Notes: generated from the sequence alone by a model not told the origin. 32,708 nt of DNA from Acidobacteriota bacterium (GCA_003225535.1 QIAL01000393.1:3552-36259), one strand, 5' to 3'; counted from the stretch's first letter, positions 17,665 to 26,907 are shown. Numbers and translations: made by a program.

Positions 17665-18813
17665 CTAGATGATGCCGAGTTTCTTCTTTTTCTTGTTTAG
17701 TTTCTTCGCGTCGGCCTCTTTGGCAGTTGTGGTTTCCACGGGCTCGGTTTGATTCGCACTTCTACCGCTGTCAACGTAACCTTGCGCGATCTTGATGTAC
17801 GCCTCTTCTCTGAGCTTTGTGAGGTACGCGCGAAGCGCAGGCTGCAGTTTTTGATAATAGAGCGCGTCTTGAATACGGGGGAGGACATCTTTCATCGCTG
17901 GTACGCCCGCCATCTGATGATCCTCGACTTTAAGAATGGCGAAGCCCTGTTTTACTCGGATGACATCAGTAATCTCGCCCGTTTTCATGGTGAAAGTCCG
18001 GTCTTCGAGTTCTTTCGCAAGCTTGCCACGTTCGAAAGTACCGAGCGCGCCGCCGTCGGCAGCGGAGGGCCCGTCAGAATACTTCTTAGCGATGTCGTCG
18101 AAAGCGGCGCCGTCCCGTAGTTGCTTCAGGATGTCCTTTGCTTTGGTCTCGGCCGCACTGAGAGCGTCAGCATCGGCCGCTTGCTTTGCCGCTTCGTCCA
18201 GCGGCGTTTGGGCCGACGATCCCGCATTGGCGGCATTGGGGTCTGGCGCAGGCGTTACCGCTTTCGGAGTGATCAGAATTTCGCTCAGGCGGATGAACTC
18301 AGCGTGTTGCATCTCGTCTTTATGGTCGTCGTAGAATTTCTGACCTTCTTCTTTGCTGATGGAGAGATGACCTCCGACCTCTTCGCCGATCACTTTTCGC
18401 GTGATGATCTGGTTCTTCTGCGTCTGCTTGAAGTCTTCCCAGGAGACTCCCTGCTTTTCGGCTTCCTTCTCCAAAGCCTCCATAGAATCGAGCTTCATGT
18501 CTTTGCGCATCTGATCGAGTTGCTTGATCAGATCGGTATCAGCGCTGATGCCCAGGTCCTTGCCTTTTTCAAGCAGCAGTTGTTGGTCGATGAGATCCCG
18601 AAGCACGTCCTTTTCGCGGTCGGCATAGACTTTGTCGGCGTTATTGGGGTCCTGCTGCTTGACTTCATCGCGAAGCTGGTCTTTGCTGCGCGCGAACTCA
18701 GACTTGGTGATGATCTGATTGTTAACGCGGGCAATGATTTCTTCGACGACTTGGCCACTCGCGAAAGCGGGCATGCAAGCCAAAGCAATTAGGGTCAATG
18801 GAAGTTTTTTCAT
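17665..18813 (-). CDS. SurA-like periplasmic peptidyl-prolyl isomerase
   Basis: A 382-aa secreted protein. The signal peptide is MKKLPLTLIALACMPAFASG. A SurA-type N-terminal chaperone region follows (EEIIARVNNQIITKSEFA is characteristic), then a parvulin PPIC domain around residues 175-300 with FDDIAKKYSDGPSAADGGALG and FAILKVEDHQ. An alanine- and proline-rich insertion (about 195-215) sits at the start of the parvulin domain. The C-terminal tail is very lysine-rich. It probably assists outer-membrane protein folding in the periplasm, such as porins; this is family knowledge. The 197-bp leader carries several GC-rich palindromes and no obvious strong promoter. Confidence 0.88.
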   Translation of the reverse strand: MKKLPLTLIALACMPAFASGQVVEEIIARVNNQIITKSEFARSKDQLRDEVKQQDPNNADKVYADREKDVLRDLIDQQLLLEKGKDLGISADTDLIKQLDQMRKDMKLDSMEALEKEAEKQGVSWEDFKQTQKNQIITRKVIGEEVGGHLSISKEEGQKFYDDHKDEMQHAEFIRLSEILITPKAVTPAPDPNAANAGSSAQTPLDEAAKQAADADALSAAETKAKDILKQLRDGAAFDDIAKKYSDGPSAADGGALGTFERGKLAKELEDRTFTMKTGEITDVIRVKQGFAILKVEDHQMAGVPAMKDVLPRIQDALYYQKLQPALRAYLTKLREEAYIKIAQGYVDSGRSANQTEPVETTTAKEADAKKLNKKKKKLGII

Positions 18814-19010
18814 AGAGTCTCTGGGCCGTCACGCTTGCTGAGCTTGCGGGTAAAAAGGGTGGGCCCGGGCCGATATCGGTATTTTACATCCTTGGTGCGG
18901 CTTATAGCCGAGCCATTCCACGATAACGGTCACGTTGTCGGACAAAGCCCTAGAGCGCAGGCGCCCTTAACTATGACGCGAACACAGTCAAGTAAGTTGG
19001 CCGCGACCGA

Positions 19011-19802
19011 TTACGCGGTGCGGACTAAAGCCAAGGCTGTACGGTCGTCGCAGATGGGACCTTTTCCTGAAAACGCGGCAACAGCCTCCAGGACCGAGTC
19101 GCCCAGGGGTCGGGCAGCAATTGCAGGAGCGGACTGGAAGACATCTTTGACTCTTTCCAGGCCGAAACCGCCAGAATGACTATTGCCGTGGCCTTCACAG
19201 TCGACTACTCCGCGAGATACGAGGAGCAAAGAAGCTTGTTGGGCCATGCCCACGGTCGGAGCCTCGCAGGTTGCGTGGGAAAAGAGTCCGAGGGGGAGAC
19301 CTGTGGGGCCCAGCTCAGCGATTCCCGTTGCGTCGCGGAGAAGGGCAGGAGTATGTCCGGCATTGGTGTAGCACAGCGTTCCGAACTGCTCGTGGTAACA
19401 GGCAATGAAGGCAGGACAAGAGTGGACGCCACAGCACACATCGATCAGCCGTCGATTGATCCGGAGGCACAGTTCGGTCATGGCATCGGATTCGTTGATG
19501 TCACGCGGCGAAAACAGCTGCAATCCGACAGCGCGGAAGACTTCTTGGGCAGCGACCAGGAGGCTGCGATTGTCCTCGCGTCGGCCGGCAACGTCGAGCA
19601 GCCCGATCAGAACGCGTTCAGAGCTGACGCGAATGGAGTCGTAGAAGTCTCCCGCCATACGTTTTCCGACGAACACGGCAGCGATGTCGGCGCCTGCGAT
19701 CGTGGGGAAGACGGTTGGGACCGGTTCCAATAGGGTGGGTGCAGCAGCGTCGGAGCGGAAGCGGGAAAGCATGGCAGAAAGGCTCAGAGGCGAAGCTAGC
19801 AT
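19011..19802 (-). CDS. SpoIIE/RsbU-type PP2C serine phosphatase domain protein
   Basis: A 263-aa protein consisting almost only of a SpoIIE-type phosphatase domain. Metal-binding segments are visible: MAGDFYDSI, LLDVAGRR, NAGHTPALL and the terminal CDDRTALALV. It lacks an attached sensor, GAF, PAS or receiver domain, so the input must come from another protein. By family it would dephosphorylate an anti-sigma-factor antagonist; no such partner is encoded next to it. The start is uncertain: MLASPLS or the ATG ten codons later, neither with a Shine-Dalgarno. It is 75 bp downstream of the TPR/peptidase gene on the same strand. Confidence 0.8.
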   Translation of the reverse strand: MLASPLSLSAMLSRFRSDAAAPTLLEPVPTVFPTIAGADIAAVFVGKRMAGDFYDSIRVSSERVLIGLLDVAGRREDNRSLLVAAQEVFRAVGLQLFSPRDINESDAMTELCLRINRRLIDVCCGVHSCPAFIACYHEQFGTLCYTNAGHTPALLRDATGIAELGPTGLPLGLFSHATCEAPTVGMAQQASLLLVSRGVVDCEGHGNSHSGGFGLERVKDVFQSAPAIAARPLGDSVLEAVAAFSGKGPICDDRTALALVRTA

Positions 19803-19877
19803 AGGAATGACAGGGCGGCAACCATCGGCCCCATACGAGCTATTGGATTCATCGGCGGCTCAGCCGATCCCTTAAGT

Positions 19878-21293
19878 TTATTCGCCGTATTTGTCGACCA
19901 GGTATTTAGTGAGTTCGGACTCGAGTTGGCCGTAATCGGAATGGATGGTCGCACGAAGGGCAGCTTCGGTGGAACTGCCCTGGCTGATGCGCTGGAGGAT
20001 GCGCTGAACATCGCTCATGCCGTACGAATCGTTAATGTAGGAGACGGCCGCCAGGGATTCGGCGTAGGCGAGGTAGGCCTGAGCGCCGGAAAACTGCAAA
20101 AAACTACCTTCCAGAACATTCAAGGGAATGTTGTGCTGCGCCTTGAACAGCTGTGTGACTTGTCGCCCTGCACCGCCGAGGCTTCTCGGTTCGAGAAACT
20201 GGGCGATGCCTTCGTGCAACCATGGGGGGCATCGTCCGGCAGAAAGTTGGGTGATGAACGAGTGCGCAAGTTCGTGTTTAAGCACGTGGGCGAGTTCGGG
20301 TGTGAGTGAACTGAGGCCGCTGATCGGGATGCGCAGTTTGCCATCATTCATTGCCCCCGACCATGTCGGTGCTTGAGTAACGTCGAAAAAGGCCTGTTCG
20401 GTGTAGAGCGTGACCAGGATGTTATCGCGCGGCGGATTGCCGAGATCACGGACCAGGTCGTCATAATCAGATTCGAGCGCCTGAAGGATCTGGGCACGCA
20501 GCGATTCGGAGGTCTGATGGCCTTCGTAGTGCAGGGTGAAATGCACACTTTCGCCTTGAGAGAACTCCGACTCGGCATTCTGTTCACGCTGGGCTTTCGA
20601 CAAGAACTGCTGCACCTTGGAATCGGGGCGGAGTTCGAGAGAGCGCTTCCAGGAAGCGATCGCTTCCTTGGTGTGATCGGAGGCGAATTGCGCATAACCT
20701 AACATCGTATAAGCGTCTGGTGATTCGGGGGCGGAACGCACAGCGCGCTGGGCGTAACTTGCGGCTTGACTAGCATTTCCGGTGCGAACGAGGACGGCAG
20801 AATAATAAATAAGGATGGTCGAATTCTCCGGCTGGTACCGGAGGGCGTTTTCAAAGTATTGCCGAGCCTGGGCAATGTTTCCGTGGTCGAATTCAAACTT
20901 GCCGGCAATGAAATCGGCCGTTGCGCTCAGTTCGGGATTCCCCTTGGTCTCTAACTTGGAGAGCGACTCGGTATCGATCTTGCCTTCTTTGACTATCTTG
21001 CCAATGAGGTCTCCCTCATTCCCCAGGGTGTTGGGTGGAGCGAAAGCCGGCAGATCGGCAACCTTTCCCCCGCCCGATGAGTGCGCCGGTAACCCGCCTG
21101 CCTCGACGTGGTCGACAGAAGACTTCGGGATGGCGTATGTGTCCTCGCCAATCTCATATTCGTAGCGGTTGCCGTTTTCGCGCACACTATCGACGACAAT
21201 GGTGCGGCCGTTCTTGAGATGGATGGTGTCAGCCCATGCGCCCGTCAGGGCTGGAGCGAGCAATAACGCGAAGAAGGTGACACGTAACCGCAT
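19878..21293 (-). CDS. Secreted TPR protein with peptidase-MA-like metallopeptidase domain
   Basis: The product is 471 aa from the ATG giving signal peptide MRLRVTFFALLLAPALTGAWA; the ORF-track start is a TTG 11 codons earlier. After the signal lies a small beta domain (DTIHLKNGRTIVVDSV), then TPR-type repeats at about 115-235 (YSAVLVRTGNASQAASYAQRA, YTMLGYAQFASDHTKEAIASW), then a gluzincin domain with HELAH (His340, Glu341, His344) and the third zinc ligand likely Glu361 in LHEGIAQ. This layout is typical of peptidase-MA family proteins of the Acidobacteria type. The substrate is unknown. It diverges from the M1 aminopeptidase with only 38 bp between start codons. Confidence 0.85.
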   Translation of the reverse strand: MRLRVTFFALLLAPALTGAWADTIHLKNGRTIVVDSVRENGNRYEYEIGEDTYAIPKSSVDHVEAGGLPAHSSGGGKVADLPAFAPPNTLGNEGDLIGKIVKEGKIDTESLSKLETKGNPELSATADFIAGKFEFDHGNIAQARQYFENALRYQPENSTILIYYSAVLVRTGNASQAASYAQRAVRSAPESPDAYTMLGYAQFASDHTKEAIASWKRSLELRPDSKVQQFLSKAQREQNAESEFSQGESVHFTLHYEGHQTSESLRAQILQALESDYDDLVRDLGNPPRDNILVTLYTEQAFFDVTQAPTWSGAMNDGKLRIPISGLSSLTPELAHVLKHELAHSFITQLSAGRCPPWLHEGIAQFLEPRSLGGAGRQVTQLFKAQHNIPLNVLEGSFLQFSGAQAYLAYAESLAAVSYINDSYGMSDVQRILQRISQGSSTEAALRATIHSDYGQLESELTKYLVDKYGE

Positions 21294-21331
21294 TAAGGCG
21301 CATTCTAACAACGGAGAATCAGGCAACCTAC

Positions 21332-23884
21332 GTGACGAAGGTACTACTCACGATTCGACCCCTGTTGGGGGCACTCATTTGGATCGCTCTTTGCCCACGA
21401 GGCGCCGCCGCGACGACACCAGTGACGGCGGACAAGCCGGCCGAGAATTTGTATCTGCAACTGGGACGGGTTGGACTCGATCCTTCGCGTGTATATCAGG
21501 TGCGCGGCGCATCGCTGAGCCGAGGAGCAATACAGATCAGCCTGGAAGATGGAACCATTGGTTTCACCCAAGACGTGATGGGCCGGATCACCGGAGCGTT
21601 TTTTGAAGGTGAGGGAGAGATTCTGCTCACCCCTCCCAACCAAGTCGAACGTAGATCGATGAGCTTGTTCGCGGGCATGGCGATTCTGGAGGAGCGGTTC
21701 GCGACGGCATACTTCAGGTTTAACGATGAAACTGCAGCGGAGTTGAAACCGGATCTGCGCGAAATCGAAAACAAGCAGGAGTTTGTGGATCGCTGGGGTG
21801 AGACGGCAAAGAATCTCGCCAGCGGAGACGCTATGCGGCTCCTGCTCACATTCAGCCGGATGCTTCCGACCGATGGCGGTTCCGCGGAAGCAGGAGCTGG
21901 CATCCCAAGTGGGGCGAAGCCCGATCGATTCCTTCACGCTCGGTTGCAAGGAACCAAGTTGGGAGTCTTCGACGTCTTCTTTGATTCGACTGCCGGAGAA
22001 CAAATATTGGCAGGCCAAGCAAGAACCGCCGCAAAAGGAGAAGCTTACTACGATGTATGGACTTCGTTTTCACCGACTCAGCCGACGGCGAGGCAGTCGC
22101 AACGCGAGCATGCCGCACAAGAAGAAGGGGCGAGCGCCCATGACGATCGGGTTGCGCTGAAACGATACGCGATCACGACGGAAGTTCTGCCGCCCAAGCA
22201 GATTCGTGCGCAGGCGGTTGTGCACTGTGAAGTTCGAGAGAGTGGCGCGAGAACACTTCTCTTTGAATTATCTCGATTCCTGCAGATTGAGAGTGTGGCG
22301 CTCGATGATACGCCGGTTGAGTTTATCCATAATCCGGCGCTGGAAGGTTCGCAACTGGCGCGCCGCGGCAACGATGTTGTGGCGGTTGTCATGCCCGAAC
22401 TTTTGAAGACCGGACAGAAATTCGATCTGACATTTGTTTATGCCGGAGAAGTTTTGGCGGAAGCAGGCAACGGATTGCTCTATGTTGGCGCGAGGGGGAC
22501 CTGGTATCCGAACCGTGGACTGGAAATGGCCTCCTTCGACCTTCAATTCAGCTATCCGCAAGGCTGGACCCTGATCGCGACCGGCAAGGAGGCGCTATTC
22601 GCCACCCAGAGTATCGCCAGTACGACTGGCGAGCAGACGTCGCGCTGGATTTCGGATCGGCTGATTCCGGTGGCTGGGTTTAATCTTGGCAAATACCGTG
22701 AAGCAACCACCAAGGCGGGAGACGTCGAGGTAGATACCTACGCAACCCAGAGTGTTGAACGAGATTTTCCGAGGCCGCCGATCCAAGTCATCGAGCCGAT
22801 GCGTCCGAATCCGACTCAGCATGTGCCGAAGCTGGTGGTTCCGTCTCAACCAACCCCAGCCCTTAACGAAGTTACCGTGGGTGAGGCGGCTGCTCGCGCG
22901 GTGCAATACTTTAGCGACCGCTTTGGCCCATTTCCGTACAGTCATCTGGCTTTGACGCAGATGCCCGGCAGAGAAAGCCAGGGATGGCCCGGGCTTATCT
23001 TCCTTTCTTCCTACGCATTCCTGGACCGGCAGGGCCGCGAACAACTGCATTACTCTCCGCAACGGATGCTTCTGATAGAGTCCGTCCCGGCGCATGAAAC
23101 TGCCCATCAATGGTGGGGAGACTTGATCCCCTGGGCCAGCTACCGCGATCAATGGTATTCGGAGGCGCTGGCGAATTACTGCGCCCTGATGATGATCCAG
23201 GAGAGAAATCCTGAAGGCTTTCGTCAAGTCATGGATATGTACCGACGTCAATTGGTGGAGAAGAACGGCGACGGCATTGCGCCGATGGATGCTGGACCGG
23301 TGACCCTGGGCACCCGGCTGCTGTCGTCGAGATTTCCTGGCGGGTACGAGGCGATCAGTTATGGGCGCGGCGCGTGGCTTTTCCACATGTTGCGCACCAT
23401 GTTGAATGATGCGGTACGGCAGGAAGAGAAGTCGGGTGGCACGGGTCCAAACGAGCCCTTCGTGCGAGCATTGCGCAAAGTTCGGCAACGCTACGAAGGA
23501 AGAATGATCAGTACGCGGGAACTGGTGGACGTCTTCACAGAAGACCTTCCGCCGGCCTTGAGGTACGAAGGCAAAAAATCTTTGGACTGGTTTCTGGATG
23601 GCTGGATCAACGGTACTTCTCTTCCGACCCTAGAGTTGAAGGGAGTGAAGTTTACTGCGAAAGGATCCTCTTCGATTGTCACCGGCACCATCTTGCAGAA
23701 AGATGCGGCGCAGGATCTGGTGACCTCAGTGCCAGTATATGCAGCGCTAGGAGGAAAACAATTAGTGCTGCTAGGGCGCGTTTTTGCCGATGGCGAGGAG
23801 TCTTCCTTCCGGCTATCAGCTCCGGCGGGCGCACATAAAATCGTGCTGGATCCTTACGGGACGGTGTTGACCAGCCCCAAATAG
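21332..23884 (+). CDS. Secreted M1-family metalloaminopeptidase-like protein
   Basis: An 850-aa protein with a GTG start and a signal peptide (LLTIRPLLGALIWIALCPRGAAA). The catalytic gluzincin motif HETAH is at 588-592, and 18 residues later lies Glu611 in WYSEALANY, the M1-type spacing. QMPGRESQGWPGLIFLS stands where GAMEN is found in classical M1 enzymes; the motif is not conserved, so true aminopeptidase activity is uncertain. The N-terminal 350 residues include a beta-rich domain not typical of short M1 proteins. It probably acts in the periplasm or outside the cell in peptide degradation. It runs convergently into cheB copy 2, with 50 bp between. Confidence 0.87.
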   Translation: MTKVLLTIRPLLGALIWIALCPRGAAATTPVTADKPAENLYLQLGRVGLDPSRVYQVRGASLSRGAIQISLEDGTIGFTQDVMGRITGAFFEGEGEILLTPPNQVERRSMSLFAGMAILEERFATAYFRFNDETAAELKPDLREIENKQEFVDRWGETAKNLASGDAMRLLLTFSRMLPTDGGSAEAGAGIPSGAKPDRFLHARLQGTKLGVFDVFFDSTAGEQILAGQARTAAKGEAYYDVWTSFSPTQPTARQSQREHAAQEEGASAHDDRVALKRYAITTEVLPPKQIRAQAVVHCEVRESGARTLLFELSRFLQIESVALDDTPVEFIHNPALEGSQLARRGNDVVAVVMPELLKTGQKFDLTFVYAGEVLAEAGNGLLYVGARGTWYPNRGLEMASFDLQFSYPQGWTLIATGKEALFATQSIASTTGEQTSRWISDRLIPVAGFNLGKYREATTKAGDVEVDTYATQSVERDFPRPPIQVIEPMRPNPTQHVPKLVVPSQPTPALNEVTVGEAAARAVQYFSDRFGPFPYSHLALTQMPGRESQGWPGLIFLSSYAFLDRQGREQLHYSPQRMLLIESVPAHETAHQWWGDLIPWASYRDQWYSEALANYCALMMIQERNPEGFRQVMDMYRRQLVEKNGDGIAPMDAGPVTLGTRLLSSRFPGGYEAISYGRGAWLFHMLRTMLNDAVRQEEKSGGTGPNEPFVRALRKVRQRYEGRMISTRELVDVFTEDLPPALRYEGKKSLDWFLDGWINGTSLPTLELKGVKFTAKGSSSIVTGTILQKDAAQDLVTSVPVYAALGGKQLVLLGRVFADGEESSFRLSAPAGAHKIVLDPYGTVLTSPK

Positions 23885-23934
23885 CGCGAATAAGGTATAT
23901 CGTTCATGGCGATCAAACTTATGCATCGGTGGCT

Positions 23935-25026
23935 CTAGGCTCGCCGGCGGCGTCGGGTAGCATGAATGACATGTGCGGGGATATCGGACAGTGAGAGCAC
24001 GTGCGTCAGAACGCCGAGTTGAGCGCAGACGCGGGGCATGCCATAGACTGCGCAACTGGCTTCATCTTGCCCGAACGTAAGGCCGCCTTGGCGGAAGATA
24101 GCGGTCATACCGGCCGCTCCATCCGATCCCATTCCAGTCATAATGACGGCGAGGGCGCGGTGTTTAAAGACCTCGGCGACGGAGTTCATAAGAACGTCCA
24201 CCGAAGGAATGTGCATTGCATCCTGAGGATGGACGTCGAGACCAATGACCGGCTTCGAATCCGATAACCGCGGAACCACGCGCATGTGGACGCCGGCTGG
24301 CGCGATGTAGGCGGCGCCCGGACGAATGAGTTCGCCTTGGGCAGCTTCCTTCACATTGATAGGGCAGATAGAGTTCAGCCGTTGCGCCAGTGTCGCGGTG
24401 AAACCGACCGGCATATGCTGCACGATCAAAATGGGGACGGGGAAGTTCGGGGGAAACATAGGTAGAATCTGCTCGAGAGCTTTCGGGCCACCCGTGGAGA
24501 CCCCTATGGCGACAATTGCAGGAGCGGCGGACACCGATTTCCCCAACTCGAGCCGGGCGGACTGCGGTGGCTTCCTGTCCTCAACCGGACCAAATCTACT
24601 GCGCCGCGATTGAGCCGCGGCACGGATCTTGGAGATGAGTTCGTTCCGAATATGCGCGATTTCGAGCGAAGTTTGCGACATCTGCTTGGGTACGTAGTCA
24701 AAAGCGCCGGCACTCAAGGCTTCGAGCGTGGTCTCTGCATCTTTCTCTGTTACAGCGCTGACCATGATCACCGGACGAGGAAACTGGTGCATGATGCACC
24801 GTAGGGTGCCCAGGCCATCCAGTCCGGGCATGTTGACGTCGAGAGTGACAACGTCCGGATCGAGGCTCGGGATTTTTTCGAGGGCGACGGACGCACACGA
24901 CGCGGTCGCGACTACTTCCATGTCTGGTTCGCAGTTGACCATTCGCGCCAGCGCCGTGCGCATGAAGGCGCTGTCATCTACCACCAGTACGCGAATTCGA
25001 GGGCTGTCGTCCAAGTTCAAGCTCAT
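23935..25026 (-). CDS. cheB: CheB receptor methylesterase/glutaminase (copy 2)
   Basis: A 363-aa CheB paralogue. The receiver domain has Asp17-Asp18 and phospho-acceptor Asp63 (TLDVNMPGLDG). The switch lysine lies in VPKQ, where most receivers have KP. The esterase triad is intact: Ser177 (GVSTGG), His204 (VQHMP), Asp302 (TGMGSDGA). It ends in a run of arginines. The start overlaps the HDOD copy 2 stop by 4 bp, so gene order is cheR-HDOD-cheB, whereas copy 1 has cheB before cheR. Two CheB and two CheR proteins suggest two receptor populations or pathways sharing or dividing the adaptation system. Confidence 0.93.
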   Translation of the reverse strand: MSLNLDDSPRIRVLVVDDSAFMRTALARMVNCEPDMEVVATASCASVALEKIPSLDPDVVTLDVNMPGLDGLGTLRCIMHQFPRPVIMVSAVTEKDAETTLEALSAGAFDYVPKQMSQTSLEIAHIRNELISKIRAAAQSRRSRFGPVEDRKPPQSARLELGKSVSAAPAIVAIGVSTGGPKALEQILPMFPPNFPVPILIVQHMPVGFTATLAQRLNSICPINVKEAAQGELIRPGAAYIAPAGVHMRVVPRLSDSKPVIGLDVHPQDAMHIPSVDVLMNSVAEVFKHRALAVIMTGMGSDGAAGMTAIFRQGGLTFGQDEASCAVYGMPRVCAQLGVLTHVLSLSDIPAHVIHATRRRRRA

Positions 25027-25913
25027 TTGCGGTAAATCGCGTGAACCAGCGAGTGCACTTCGTCCATATACGACTCGAGTTCAAAGGTCAGGCGAGCCCA
25101 GTCCAGGTCTTTCAAGTCAGGGTGCCGTCTGGAGAGCACAGCAATTCCGGTTTGCTTGAGCAGGTTGATCTCGCGCTTTTCGATGTAGCCGTGATTCAAC
25201 CCACTCATGCGGCAGAGCAGGTCGCTAAGTTCCACCAGGGCGATCAATCCAGCATGCTCGGCCGACTCATATGTGGTGTGGTGGAGCGAGACGGTCTCGC
25301 GGAGATCGGGTGCGAGTCCCCAGCGTTCCGCCAGCAGGCGCCCGCTTTCGCAGTGTGTAAAACCAAGAGTGCGCTGTTCCGCTTCGTTAAGGGGAATGCC
25401 CTCGGCGCGTGCAAGCTCGAAGGCAGTGCGGAATTCTGCGGGCAGCACCCATAGGTTCACGACGATGCCGATGTCGTGGAGAAGTCCAGCGAGATAAGCT
25501 TTGCTGGGATCCTTGTAAGAGATTTTTCGGGCGAAATGCCGGCAAACGAGCGCGCAACCCAGCGAGTGTTCCCAGAACGCAACCGGATTGATGCTACCGA
25601 GATCTTTGGGCAGCAGGTTGAGTACGCCACAGGACATGGCAATGTCGCTGACGCGCTGAATTCCGAGTCCGACGATTGCATCCTTCAGAGATTCGACCTT
25701 TTGCCACTTCCCGAACAGCGGGCTGTTGGCCATCTGCAGACACTGCGCCGCGAGGGACTTATCCTGGGCGATCATGTCGGTGATCTTCCGGACATCGAGT
25801 TGCTCGGTCGGAAGCTCCAGGTATCGGAGCAGGGGCTGCAAGACTGCCGGGATGGTCGGAATCTGGCGCAGTCCCTCGACGCGCGAGAGCAGAATTGACT
25901 TCGGAGGAATCAT
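25023..25913 (-). CDS. HDOD domain protein (copy 2), between cheR and cheB
   Basis: A 296-aa paralogue of the HDOD protein at 4414. It keeps the hallmark ANSPLFG, the FWEHSLGCALVCR segment and GLLHDIG, with HH downstream (SLHHTTYE). Both ends overlap neighbours by 4 bp: its ATG lies in the cheR stop and its stop lies in the cheB start. Tight coupling to two adaptation enzymes argues for a role in receptor modification or in chemotaxis output, but the reaction is unknown. The degree of resemblance to copy 1 indicates an old duplication rather than a recent one. Confidence 0.86.
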   Translation of the reverse strand: MIPPKSILLSRVEGLRQIPTIPAVLQPLLRYLELPTEQLDVRKITDMIAQDKSLAAQCLQMANSPLFGKWQKVESLKDAIVGLGIQRVSDIAMSCGVLNLLPKDLGSINPVAFWEHSLGCALVCRHFARKISYKDPSKAYLAGLLHDIGIVVNLWVLPAEFRTAFELARAEGIPLNEAEQRTLGFTHCESGRLLAERWGLAPDLRETVSLHHTTYESAEHAGLIALVELSDLLCRMSGLNHGYIEKREINLLKQTGIAVLSRRHPDLKDLDWARLTFELESYMDEVHSLVHAIYRK

Positions 25914-26806
25914 GATCCTTGCCCTCCAGCTTCTGAGTGATCGTTTCTTACGTACGCCGTCGCCCCGGGGAAATGAATCAGCCGGAACTGATCATTGACG
26001 TGGTAGAGCGACTCGGTCTGCCCGAGAAACAGGTATCCATGGGGGAGCAGGTTCTTGTAGAAGTGTTCAATCACGCGCCGCTTCGACGTGAGATCGAAAT
26101 AAATGAGAACGTTGCAGCAGAAGATCAGATCCATGGCCTTCATTGAGGTCATGCGATCGTCGTCGGAGAGATTGAGGCGGGTGAAGCTTACGCACTTCCG
26201 CACCATCGGCTGCACCTGCAATTCCTCGCCGACCGGACCAAAATATCTCTGTTGATAGAGTGGCGTGACGTGGCGAGTGCTGTAGGCGCTGTATGTCGCA
26301 TTGCGGGCATGAGCCAGGGAACGCTCGTTCAGGTCGGTGGCAAAGATTTCTGTGGTCCAGTCATGAGGCTGTTGCGACTCTTCCTGCATCAGCATGCTCA
26401 AGGTGTAAGGCTCTTCGCCGGTGGAGCAACCGGCACTCCAAATTCGTAATCGGCGTATGGGAAGCCTTGCTTTGGCGGCAACGATTTTAGGCAGGATGAT
26501 CTGCCGCACGGCGTCGAGTTGCGGTTGACAGCGGAAGAAGCACGTTTCGCCAATCGTTATTTCGTTCAGCAGCGCAATCAGTTCTGTCTGCCGCGTGGGT
26601 TCGAGCGTCAGGCATGTGAAGTATTCGCGAAGACTCGAAACTTTCAGCTCCTTCATCCGCCGGGCACAGCGATCGAATAGAAGGCGGAGCTTGGTATCGG
26701 GATGAAAGATGCCGGCTACCTGATAAATGAGGTCACGGATCCGGACGAGTTCCGGGTCTGGCGGACCGTCGACAGCCGAAAGCGAGTACACGGGTGCGGC
26801 ACTCAT
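25910..26806 (-). CDS. cheR: CheR protein-glutamate methyltransferase (copy 2)
   Basis: A 298-aa CheR paralogue of copy 1, with the same signature blocks: IRDLIYQVAGIF, LNEITIGETCFFRCQPQLD, the SAM site IWSAGCSTGEEPYTLS and DLIFCCNVLIYFD. Start ATG as in the ORF track. It is the first gene of the cheR-HDOD-cheB cassette and lies about 70 nt downstream of a sigma-28-like promoter. The chimeric response regulator/MotB pseudogene ends 150 bp upstream on the same strand, so read-through from there is conceivable. Confidence 0.92.
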   Translation of the reverse strand: MSAAPVYSLSAVDGPPDPELVRIRDLIYQVAGIFHPDTKLRLLFDRCARRMKELKVSSLREYFTCLTLEPTRQTELIALLNEITIGETCFFRCQPQLDAVRQIILPKIVAAKARLPIRRLRIWSAGCSTGEEPYTLSMLMQEESQQPHDWTTEIFATDLNERSLAHARNATYSAYSTRHVTPLYQQRYFGPVGEELQVQPMVRKCVSFTRLNLSDDDRMTSMKAMDLIFCCNVLIYFDLTSKRRVIEHFYKNLLPHGYLFLGQTESLYHVNDQFRLIHFPGATAYVRNDHSEAGGQGS

Positions 26807-26879
26807 GCCGGGTACGTCCTTATCGTGGTGTTCGCTTCGCGCGCACCAGGGAAGCAGATTTCAAAAGACCACTTCAATT

Positions 26880-26907
26880 CCATCGACGCACGGGACGAAA
26901 GGCTTTA
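26880..26907 (-). promoter_or_regulatory. Sigma-28 (FliA)-like promoter upstream of the cheR-HDOD-cheB cassette
   Basis: On the minus strand TAAAGCCT, 12 nt, GTCGATGG. The -35 box is identical to that of the MCP site and the -10 is the weakest of the five. The predicted leader to the cheR ATG is about 66 nt, close to that of cheY. Confidence 0.48.
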
